Origin: Sclerodactyla briareus
Taxonomy: Eukaryota > Echinodermata > Holothuroidea > Dendrochirotida > Sclerodactylidae
DNA: 64,000 bases
Reading direction: 5' to 3'
Assembly: GCA_026419785.1 (NCBI GenBank)
Contig: JAODTK010005882.1
Coordinates: 62,001 to 126,000 of the forward strand
Positions 40,001-52,000 of the stretch are shown one piece after another. Made by a program: the position numbers and the translations under genes. The notes under the pieces were generated by a model. It made no database searches. It was not told the origin of the DNA and was given only the letters and a program-made list of their open reading frames with translations. How positions within the stretch are numbered: position 1 is the stretch's first letter; every line of letters begins with the position of its first letter.

Positions 40001-43000
40001 TTACCGACGCGGTGGTGGCATTTCTCCCCTATGTCTGAGTCTCACCTGCTGCGGACCCTTAACAGCCTGGATGGGGGTGATAACCCCGCGGGCGTGTCCG
40101 CCATCACCATAAAGTGGGGGGTCGGCGGAGGGCCCATCGGGGCTACCTTAGAGTCAGATCGCCCTGTAGTTCAACAGACCCACTGCTCTAGGAATTCATG
40201 ACTCTGTAGGAAGGGGCAACAGAAGTGTAGAATTATTGACAGATGGATGGATATAGGTGGAGGGGGGGGGGGGGGGGGGTGGGGGAGAGGGGCGAATGGG
40301 GGGAACGTACATATTTTTTAATAGACTAAAACTGTTGCTTTAGGTAGATTGAGAGAAAACTGGGACTTGTCACACATTCATTATTCCTGGATCAGCCATG
40401 TGTGCATCAGGAGTTCAGTGAAAAAAAAAAACAGATTCATACACTTTTCTATCAGTTGTATCCTTTTGAGCAAGTAGGAGAACGTAAGTTGAATCCGAAC
40501 CCAATTAACATGAAGCGAACAAGTCAAAACATGATCTAAACTCAGCGTTATACTGTTGAAGAACTAGCATTCTGCCACACATCTATTCTATCAATCATAA
40601 AGTATTACAACCAAATTCTGAGCACATTTCTATAAATAACATATGGATTACCAGCATGAACCAAACATTCAATTCACGCATGGAAATTCTGGCCAGATGG
40701 TTTTTACCTCTTTTCCTTAAGTTAAAGTTTATGATATCAACGTATAAATTAAGCATTTCCTTGAGGACAACGCAATAAATTATAAATATATAGGCTGATC
40801 TAATAGCTGGAGAAAAACTTAATGTGTCAGTCCACGCCTGAAGTTTGTACGACTTTCCTTCGTTATACTGAGTTACAGTCCTTTGAAGTTTGTGCAGTGT
40901 ATTTGCACAAGATCGAAAAGCTTCCCATCAGCAATATAATGATTCTACTTTCAGAACCTCCGAACATCTGTGTTTCCTTGGAAATTTGAATTGAATTTCA
41001 ACATTTTTTTCACTTCAAAGCATTAGTCTATGGAGAGGATTGCTGTAGTGGGTCGGTAGGTAGCTTTTGTTAGTTGTTTGAGAGAAAGACGAAAACTGCT
41101 AGATGTTAACAATATTCATAGATTAAAGCAATGAATACAGGACCGACATATTACTTCCTGGGTTGTCCATGCGTGACTCATTCATTATTGCGCAAATGGA
41201 TTCTCCCCGCTTTCTCTGCATAAGGACAAACTTTGAGGCCATAACTCCATAGGGAACAGTGTTTGGAAATGGGGTTTGGATCATAATAGTTTTTTCATTC
41301 TCCATGTAACACCTGTCTGCATCCAGCCTCCCAGGTGTCCTCTAATTTTACTTCATGACAGCACAGACATCTCCAGCAAGGTTACGTCTGGCAGCCGTGG
41401 CGGTCAAGAAGAGGAGGGAAAGGGAGGACTCTTGGGGTTCAACCGGCTAAGTTGTCAATCATAAAATTACGATAAGCAAGATACCTGCAGGAAGAAAAGA
41501 AAATAGTGGGTTCATGAACCGCTATCGTGCCTTCCGCGATCAGTGTCGTTCAGTTTTGCATTTTGTGTTCAACCAACCTATTCTTAGAGGTCGTAGATAC
41601 AAACTGGTCGTAGCAGATGACACCACAAAATCTAGAGGCGAATAGGTGGATATATTGCCCGGCCCCTAAGGGCACTACCTTAAATTTTTGCCTGACTTAT
41701 GCCAATTAGACCCATTACTCTTGACCTCAATTCACCCATTCTTGAATTTAAATATATCAGGACCAACATTGACTCACCATTTTCATGGAAATCCAACAAA
41801 ATGGAAGAGTTATAATTAGGCAAATCGACAACTTGAATGACCTCCAGTGACTTGAAAATCTTCTTTCTGTAAAAAAAAATAGACCCAGAGTGACCGATTC
41901 ATAAACTTTACTAATTACGCAAATTGGCAATTCAATCAGCATAACTAAAACCGAAAATTTATCAGAGTACATCTACCCTTCTCTCATGTCCCTATGTGCC
42001 AACAATCTCATAGGTCTATGGTTCATCTCTGTAATCTTGCTACCGAGCCTAAACAATAAGTCCATAGGCTAATTAGCCCTATACTGAATAGGTAACATTC
42101 AGGTCGTGTTCCAGATGAAATATTTGAAAAATTCACAGGGTGAATTCTGAAAACAATTTTCGGGTGTGTTATGATTCTCCTTTGGAAACTTCTAAAATGA
42201 GGAGGTGTCAGACTTCACTGTTTCTACATAATATAAAAAAAAACACATTTACAGTACAAAATATTTCTACAAAATGCAAAAAGTGTTTGCAATGCTGACC
42301 AACCCCCTCCCCCTACCCCCTCCCCCTTTTTCAGGAAAGATCGTTATTACCTACACTTCAGAGTCTTTTGATTTTTGTTGTCCGTTGAAGAACTCTGGCC
42401 AGCCCCCTTCTCCAAATGGCATGGACACTAGAGAAGAAAAGTTACAATAGTGTAGCAGGAATGGTAAATGCCAAACGGCAGAATCAAAGCTACGCACATA
42501 AAATTTAAAAAAGATACGAATGAACCATGGGAGGACTACTTCCGTTCCATGTATTCTTGACAGGGCTTGTAGATGGATGGTGGCGGCTTGTGGCAGTCGC
42601 CATATCTGAGCAGAGAAACTCAAGCTGTGTGTTTTAGGCTTCATTGTGCCTACAATCTTGGCTATACTCTTAGTAGAGCATGGATGCTTTCGGTTAGTTG
42701 GAGCAGTGACGGAATCCAAGGATTCTTTTCCTGGACTGGGACTACCTCACTATGCCTGCCATCCTTGGAGGTCAGTGGTTATTGAGGAGGGCGGAGAATG
42801 GGGAAAAAGGTAGTTGCCTGATTTCTCCAAACAGGACGATACCGGTCCACTGTGTGCTGTCAGGACGGAGACACGGGTGCTGCACCATCTGAAGGACCCA
42901 TGTATCCATGTTTGGAGGCAACCTCATGAAGTTGGAGGGGGTGGGCAGGCCGGGCCATGGCTGCATTCCCGGAGGATGCTGGTGTTTTGGAAGCGTCGGG

Positions 43001-46000
43001 GAAGTGGCTAGTGCCATCGGGCATGGTTCTTCTCATGAGTGATTGGTAACTGAGGCATGCAATCCCACGAGTGTAATCAACTTGCTGTCCATTCTATGTC
43101 AAGTTTGTACCAGGTCCTCACAGGTACCCAATTAATCGCCTAGTAGAGGTGGAGAATGGTAAATCAAGTGGCCTTACAAACAAACTCAAACTGATTGGCT
43201 CCAAACTAGATCAAACTCGCAATGGCATTAGGTTCCACTCTATTAATGTTATACGTCCCACCCAAGATTAAACTGACTTCACAACTGAAGTAAGACTCTT
43301 CAACCACTTGATCATACAGGACCATGAATGGCACATGGAATTAAACCACCATCTCTTTTTTGCAATTGACATAAATATGCACGAATCACTACACAAACCT
43401 GTTGTAATCAACCACCCTGAGTATCTGGGTATAATGATGTGGTGAGTCTGCTCCGTCCACGTTATCCTCACTGTACCACCTGTGGAGGTTTGTTTTTTGG
43501 GTTTTCTTCTCTTCAAGCCCCATTGATTCACCATTTTGTTCATCTTCCTCTGGTAGCCTAGATTACAAGGTGAAGAAGACACAATTTATAGAGAAATTTA
43601 TGAACAAGCAAAGGAATCAACAGATGTATCAAGGCCACCAGCTGAAACTGTAAAATGACAAATGTTTTGCAATGCTACTCTCATTTTTTTATTTGATTTA
43701 TGCTAGCACAAACACCCCAGATATGCATTCACCACCTTTGTTCTGAAGACATCTGCTGATTCGAGCTGATGATAATACAAGCATGCCCCAACTCTCCTTG
43801 AGGTACCTGACTCCAACCTAACTTAGGAGATAGGGAGAAGAGAGTCTGATTTCCTACCACACTCATTGGTCAGATGACCTACCAGACCACATTTGTAGGG
43901 AGAGTGTTGTGCAGATGACCTACCACACCCCACATCTTGCAGGGGATTGGTGGTTCAGATGACCGACCACCCCACATTCAGGGAGAGTGTGGTCAGATGA
44001 CCCTACCATTGCCCACATAGCCAGGAGAGTGTGCGTCAGTGACCTACCCAACACCCACATTTGCTAGGGGAGGTGGTTAGATACCTACCAGACCCACATA
44101 TGCAAGAGCGTGTGGTCAGATGACCTACCACGCCCACATTGGCAGGGGAGTGTTGGTTAGTGACCTACCAGACCCACATATGCAGGAGAGTGTGGTCGAG
44201 ACCTACCACACCCACTATGCAGGGGTGTGGTCAGATGGACCTACAAACCACCAAAATGCAGAGATGTGTGGTCAGAGACACTACCACACCACAAATGCAG
44301 AGAGATGTGGTCAGATGACCTTACCAGGACCTAGGTATGCAGGAGAGTGTGGTCAGATGACCTACCACACCACAAATGCAGAGAGTGTGGTGATGACCTA
44401 CCACACCTACATATGCATGCGAGTCGTATTGTCAGATGACCTACCACACCCACTATGCAGGGGTTCTGGTCAGATGACCTAACCACACCCACAGCTGTAG
44501 AGAGTGGTGTCAGATGACCTACCACACCCACATTGGCAGGGGATGTGGTCAGATGACCTACCACACCCACAAATGCAGAGAGTGTGGTCAGATGACCTAC
44601 CACCCCATTGCAGGGAGTGGTTCAGATGACCTACACACCCACTATGCAGGGATGTGGTTCCTGAATGGCCTACCACACCCACAAATGCAGAAGTGTTGTC
44701 AGAATGACCTACCACACCCCCATTTTCAGAGAGTGTGGTCAGATGACCTACCAACCCGGATGCAGAGAGTGGTGGGTCAATAATGACCTAACCACACCCA
44801 CAAATGCGAAGTGGGGTCAGAGACCTAACCAGACCCACTATTCAGAGAGGTGGTCAATGACCTACAAACCCCATATGCATAGTGGTGGATCATATTACCT
44901 ACCATACCCACATCTGCAGAGAGTGTGGTCAGATGATTACCACACCCATGTATAAGGGAGTGTGGCAATGACCTACCAGACCCACAATATGCAGAGAGTG
45001 TGGTCTATGACCCTACCAGACCCACATATTCAGAGAGTGTGGACAGATACCTATACCAGCACCCCATATGTCAGAGAGTGTGGTCAGAATGACGCACAGA
45101 CCCACTTATGCAGAGAAGTGTGGTCATATGATCCACACCCTACAGATGCAAGAGAGTGTGGTCAGATTACCTACCACACCCACAATGCAGATGTGGTCAG
45201 ATGACTACAAACACCCACATATGCAGAGAGTGTGGTCAGATGACCTACCAACCCACTTATCAGAGAGTGTGGGCCTACCTACCAGACCCGACGTATGCAC
45301 CGAGTGTGGTCAATACCTACCACACCCACGAATGCGAGAGTGTGGTCAGATGACCTACAACACCCCACTATGCAGAGTATGGGTCAGATGACCTCCATAA
45401 CCCACATTCAGACTGTGGTGTCATATGTACCTACAGATCCCACATATGCAGAGAGTGTGTCAGATGACCATAAACCACCCCACAAATCAGATAGTGTGGG
45501 CAGATGCCTACCATATTACGTATACAGGATGAGAAGTGTGGTACGATGATCTAATGATCTACTAATGGGCCTTGGCCTGTGCTGCATTGAAAAAATCCCC
45601 ATGTTCCTTCTCTGAATTACCTATTATTCTCCTTGCTGCTCCTCCATAGTTTCACAATATCTGCACCGTTCCTCCCCCTTCACAGGCGGTTTCTCCGAGT
45701 CCTTGTACTAAAACGGCTACTGGTACTGTGAAAACTGGTGTAACAGAGAGTTGCATTTCTATGTACAATGGGGACATGGTATAATATGACAATCAGTTTT
45801 GGCTAAGAATGATAATGTTATGTATGTTTATTGAAAAGTCCCTAATCTTGAGCAGCTCATGTATATGGCCCTATCTGTCCGGATTTATGGGCTCTAATCT
45901 TGATTGAGTTATAGGCCCTATCTGTCGTGATTATATGGAGCTATCTTGATGATTAGAGGGTCCTCGAATCTGTCGTGATTTATGAGCTCTATCTTGATGA

Positions 46001-49000
46001 TTATAGGGCCCTATTCTGTCGTGATGTACTGAGCGCTAATCTTGATGAGTGTATAGGGCCCTATCTGTTGTGATTTATGGAGCTCTCTCTTGATGAGTTA
46101 TAGGGCCCTTTCTGTCTTGATTTATGGAGCTTCTATCTTGGGAGCCCAGGGTGCTATCTTCGGTTTATGGGCTCTATCTGATGACTTTATAGTGCCCTAT
46201 CTGTCGTGATTAATGAGCTCTATCTTGATGAGTTATAGGGCCCTATCTGTTGTGATTTTGAGCTCTCTCTTGATGAGTTATAGGCCCTATCTGTCATGAT
46301 TTTATGGAGCTCTATCTGAGAGGTATAGGCCCTATCTGTCGTGGTTTATGGAGCTCTTCTTGAATGAGTTATCTGGCCACCTATCTGTTTGTGAGTTATG
46401 GGCGCTATCTTGATGAGGTATAGGGCCCTATCTGTTGTGTTTTCTGGAGCTCTATCTTGATGATTTGTAGGCCCCTCTGTTTGGGTTTTGAGTTCTATCT
46501 TGAGAGTTCGTGGGCCCTATCTGGTCGGCTTTATGGAGCTCTATCTGATGATATTTATAGGGCCTATCTTGTAGTGATTTATGGACTCTATCTTGATGGA
46601 GTTCTAGGCCCTAATGTCGTTTTATGGAGCTTCTATCTGATGATTTATATTAGGGCTCCTATCTGTCCGTGATTTATGGAGCTCCATCTTTGATGTGAGT
46701 TATAGGGCCCTATCTGTCGTGTTAAATGGAGCTCTATCTTGATGAGTTAGGGCCCTATCTGTTGTGATTTATGGAGCCTCTCTCTGATGAGTTATAGGGC
46801 CCTACTGTCTTGATTGTATGGAGCTCTATCTTGTTAGTCAAAAGGGTGCTATCTGTGGTGGTTTATGGAGTGCTCTCTGATGAGTTATAGGGCCCTATCT
46901 GTCGTGCTTTATGGAGCTCTATCGGTGATGTTTATAGTGCCTGCTGGAGTGATTTATGGATCTCTATCTTGATGAGTTTATAGGTCCTATCTTTCGTGAT
47001 TTATGGAGCTCTCTCTTGATGAGTTATAGGGCCCTATCTGTCATTGTTGATGGAGCTCTATCTTGATGAGTTATAGGGCCCTATCTGTGTGTTTATGGGC
47101 TCTACTAATTTGATGAGTTGTAGGCCCTAATCTTTGTGGTTATGGAGTTCGATCTTGCTGGTTATAGGCCCTATCTGTCGTGATTTATGGACTCTATCTT
47201 GATGAGTTATGGGCCCTATCTGTAGTGATTATGGAGCTCTATCTTGATGCCAGTTAAGGGCCCTATCGGTCGGGATTTCTGAGCTCTATCTTGATGATTT
47301 ATAGGGCCTCATCTGTCGTGATTTATGGAGCTCCTATCTGATGGTGATAGGGCCACTACTGTCGTGATAATGGGCTCTATATTGAGGAGTTATAGGGCCC
47401 TATCTGTTGTGATGTATGGGAGCGTCTCTCTTGAGGAAGTTATAGGGCCCTTTCTGTCTTGATCTATGGAGCTCTATCTGGTGAGCAAAAGGGTGCTATC
47501 TGGCGTTGATTTATGCGCTCTATCTTGATGAGTATAGGGCCCTAGCTCGTGCATGATAAGGGACTCTAGCTTGATGAGTTATAGGGCCATATCTGTTGAT
47601 GATTTTATGAGAGCTATCTCTGATGAGTATAGGGCCTATCTGTTCATGATTCTGGAGCTCTATCTTGAGAGGTATAGGGCCCTATATGTCGTGGTTATGG
47701 AGTTCTATTTTGATGAGTTATAGGGCCATATATGTTGTGATTTAGGAGCTATATCTTGAGAGTTATAGGGCCTATCTGTTGGGGTTTATGGAGCTCTATA
47801 TTGATGAGTTGTAGGCCCCATCTGTTGTGAGTATTATGGAGTTTATCTTTGATGAGGTATAGGGCCTCTATGTCGTGATTTATAGAGCTCTATCTGATTG
47901 AGTTTATCAGGGCCCTTATCTGTCATAGTGATTTAGGAGCTCTATCTTGATGATTATAGGCCCATGTACGTGATTTATGGAGCTCTATCTTGATGTTTAG
48001 AGGGCTCTATCTGTCGTGATTTATGGAGATCCACTTGAATGAGTTATAGGGCCCTATCTGTGTGATTATGGAGCTCTAGCTTGATGAGTTATAGGGCCAT
48101 ATCTGTTGTGATTTATGGAGCTCTCTCTTGATGAGTGATAGGGCCCTTACTGTCTGATTTATGGAGCTCTATCTTGGTTGACAAAAGGGTGTGCTATCGT
48201 TGTGGTTTATGAGTTCTATCTTGATGAGTATAGGGCCCTATCTGCGTGATGTATGGAGCCTCATCTGATGATATAGGGTCCTATCTGTCGTGATTTATGG
48301 AGCTCTATCTGATGGTTATAGGGCCCCTATTGTCATGGTTTATGGAGCTCTAGTTGATGAGTATAGGGTACTATCTGTCATGGTTTATGGAGCTATATCT
48401 GATGAGTTATAGGGCCCCATCTGTTGTGGTTTATGGAGCTCTATCTTGATGAGTTGTAGGGCCCCATCTGTTTTGTGGTATGGAGTTATATATTTATGAG
48501 TTATAGGGCCTATCTGTCGGATTTATGGAGCTCATCTTGAGGAGTTTATAGGGCATATCTGTAGGGATTAGGAGACTCTATCTGATGAGTTATAGGGTCC
48601 TATCGGTCGGATTAGGACTCTATCTTGATGGGTTATAGGGCCCTATCGGTCATGGTTTATGGAGCTCTATCTGATGAGTTATAGGGCCCTATCTGTCAGG
48701 TTATGGAGCTCTATCTTGATGAGTTATAGGGCACTCTATCAGTTGTGGTTACGGAGCTCTATGTTGATGAGGTTATAGGGTACTATCGTACAGGGTTTTG
48801 GAGCTTCTATCTTGATGGGCTTATAGCGGCCCCTATCTGTCATGGTTCATGGAGCTCATGTGATGGGTTATAGGGACCTATCTGTCATGGTTTATGGAGC
48901 TCTATCGTGATGATTTATGGGCCCTATCTGCTCATGGTTTATGGCGTCTCTATCGTGATGAGTATAGGGCCCGATTGTGGGTTTATTTCGGAGCTCTTCT

Positions 49001-52000
49001 CACACCGTCCACTGAGTACTAGGCCCTATTCTTGGTGTTTAGTGATTGAACTTTTGGATGACTGTCTTGGTGAGCTAAGAGGCCCTATCATCATGATTTA
49101 GAGTATTCTTTACCAGTCTCGGGAGTTATAGGGCCCTATCTGTCATGATTTAGAAGCTCTATCTTCTACCTGTCTTGATGAGAACAGGACCATATTCTGG
49201 TGATTTAAAGAGCTTCTTTTACTGTCTTGGTGGAGCTGACTTCCGCCACTGCTGGAACTGATGGAGGGTCATCCATATTTTTAGTAAGGTCCTCATCTTC
49301 ATCCTTGGCCCCTCGCCTCTTGGTTGAGGGAGTAGACGGACTCGACCAAGCCCTGCAACAATACGATACAATATATAGTACCTACTGTGCAATTTCTTTT
49401 TTTTCCTTATTTTCCAGTCCTCGGAACGATGGGGTTGCCAGCCCGGAATACTGTAAAAATTGCCAGATGTTCCAAATGGCACGTGGTGGTGCAAAGTGCA
49501 ATATGAGTTAGTGGAGTAAGTGGAATAGATTGCTTACTCATCAGTTTTATCTCAGACATAATCAACAAGGCTTTGTCAAGTGCTTGACCAGAGATCCTGA
49601 AAAGGCTGTGGTCAAAAATATGGGATGTTTCGATGCACATCAAGATTCCATTTTAATGCACATCGAATGACTGAAGGTGCTGGGTCTAACTATCAAGGCT
49701 GCAATTTTGGAGGAATATATTTTACCACAGTGAAGCCATGGTTGGCTGGTAAATTAATCGCACAAACACAGAAAGTTGTTTCGACACACAGGAGTGTATT
49801 TTTTGATTGGGGCCATTAGGTGTATCTTTCTATGGCTCACAAATTGCGCCTCAGTCAGGGGAAATAGGGGAAAGTGAAACATCCCGGGAAAGTGCCAGTT
49901 CTGAATAGTGGTAAGCCCTATTCCAAAAAATAAGTATGCCAGTACGCAACCATGGTGCTCCTGCTTAGATGGTAGGTAACTCAGTCTGAACTCGAACAAG
50001 GATTGTGCCCCAATGACAGAAGATTACCCCAAATTGCATGCTTCCAGGGTGTCCCCCAAGGCCAGGCAGGGGCAATATTAGGGGTCCCTCCTAAAGCTGT
50101 GGGGGTAATGCCATCAGTCGATGAAAAAACAGAAAAGACAACAGCCCTATTTCAAGGTTTATCCCTAGCCCCCTCCACTAACATCCCCAGCTATGTCAAT
50201 ACTTCTGAAAGGTTGACGTTTGACAGCCACCAGGAAAAAGAATTCTCGACAGTGCTGTAGTTTGAAGTTTGCCTCCTTGTAACCAATGTGGAAAATGTCA
50301 ATTATGATTCGAGTAATATTCATGTCAAATTTAGGGTCCAAGAAAGTCTAGCCATCAACGATGCGACACACTATTGCATTTTTAAGTATTAGGGAGGTGG
50401 ACAGAAGGAACATCCTCACACGTGCGAAATTTAGGTGATATTATATTATCCTCCAATTCCACTTGCTTTAAAATTTTCACTTTGTTGCTTCGCAACAGTG
50501 AGGATATGCAGACGGGGCTCCTAGCAACCACATCCTGATAAATCTGGTCTCACTTACACAGGTTTTCCTCTTTTGTCATTTTGGTCCGTTGGAGGTGAAG
50601 GGGAGCGCCTCCGCGTCTTGGGCTGTTCCTCTGGCACCTTTGGGACTGCGAGTAACCTGCAAAAGAACAAGTGTGCATCCTCTTTGAAATGTTGTGACAT
50701 GCTCTTGTTCTGGAGGGAGATGGCTTGTTTAGACCACTGGTCGTCAGTTTTTTTTTTATGAAACACTATAATAGCAGCATTCATGTTATCAAATCAGATA
50801 GTAATCGGGGATTATTTCTAACTCTTCTTCGTACACGCTACGGTAGTCCAGTGTATATTGTTTTAAGTAATACCACAATTATTATTATTATACCAAATTC
50901 ACAGTTGGAATGTAAGACTTCCTACGTTAAGTGGAATCAAGTGAAATAAACTGAAGTCGGTCTGGACTTCCGCTCGATTTTTTCATTCTGAATTATCATT
51001 GATACATATTCCCCTCCCTTCAAAGAACAATAAAATGTGCCGGTCTCTCACCAGGTAGAGCCGATCCATGTTGCACCTGTATTTTGTTCCTGTATTGGCT
51101 ACTCTTCTTCAATCACAATTATAGTTTAAAATTTTCATTACAGCCCATGAAGTGAAGAGACGGTAAAAAAACAAAAATGTCTGGGTCATCTACCGCAATG
51201 GATCTGCATCGTTCACTCAGGTTCATTCTGGACTGGCCTGATTCCTCAAACTCATTATGCCAATATGCATATATTCTGTTGGAGCCCCAGCTCAGGAAAC
51301 AAGATCCTACTACATGCAGACAGTAAGCGTGGGGTGAAGAAGGTTCTTCACACTTCCTGGTCCTTTTTCCTTATTTGGGGTTTCCTACTTGTTTTCAAGT
51401 TTCTTGGAATGTCTAGCTCGGTTAGAACGCTTTGTCAGAGGATTTTCGTAGGTCTCATAGGTGAACTGTTGTACTGCAGGCCTGCTGTCAGAGAGGCCTG
51501 AACTGGCCCAGAAAGCCTACCTTATCTGGTGTTTACTATGCCAGGTTGCGCCTTCGGCGCTCCTAGTAAAACAGTTTTGAAGGGCCCATCGGAGGGCACT
51601 TGAATTTGACTGACATTGTTCCATACTGCCCTGCCTTGACTCCAACCCCTTTTCCAGGGCTCACAATACCGTTTGTTTTTCTTCCATTGCCTCAATAAAA
51701 TATATCCTGATTCAAATGAAGTTTCCTCTGCAGTTTGCAATGCGGGACCTGTGCTTCACTTTTCACTTCACCGCCTCCTGTCATATCCCTGGCATCTCTT
51801 CTGATCTGCCTGGACAGCAGTTTTCTCCTCAGTGCAAACACCAGGTACTTATTACAGCTGAGTGGGCTGGGATGCACCAGCAGCCAGATTTAACTGGCGC
51901 AATGATCGGTAGTTTGAGCCCAACCAAATTTGTGCGATTACTAGGGCTACCTGGCAGCCGTTTTGATTCTTACTGCCTAGAGAGGAACCAACATGCCTCC

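Noticed and set aside
42772..43017. Pro-rich minus-strand frame ([21 protein letters not shown])
   Set aside because: Lies in the intron between E9 and E10, where the SWIRM coding is continuous without it; no known match.
44120..45549. Long frames with repeating TYHTHxCRECGQM-like peptides
   Set aside because: They are translations of the 39-40-bp satellite in several frames and strands; unit indels break them and there is no start context or domain.
43880..49200. Regular short repeats resembling a CRISPR array
   Set aside because: Units are tandem with no unique spacers, in an intron-bearing animal gene.
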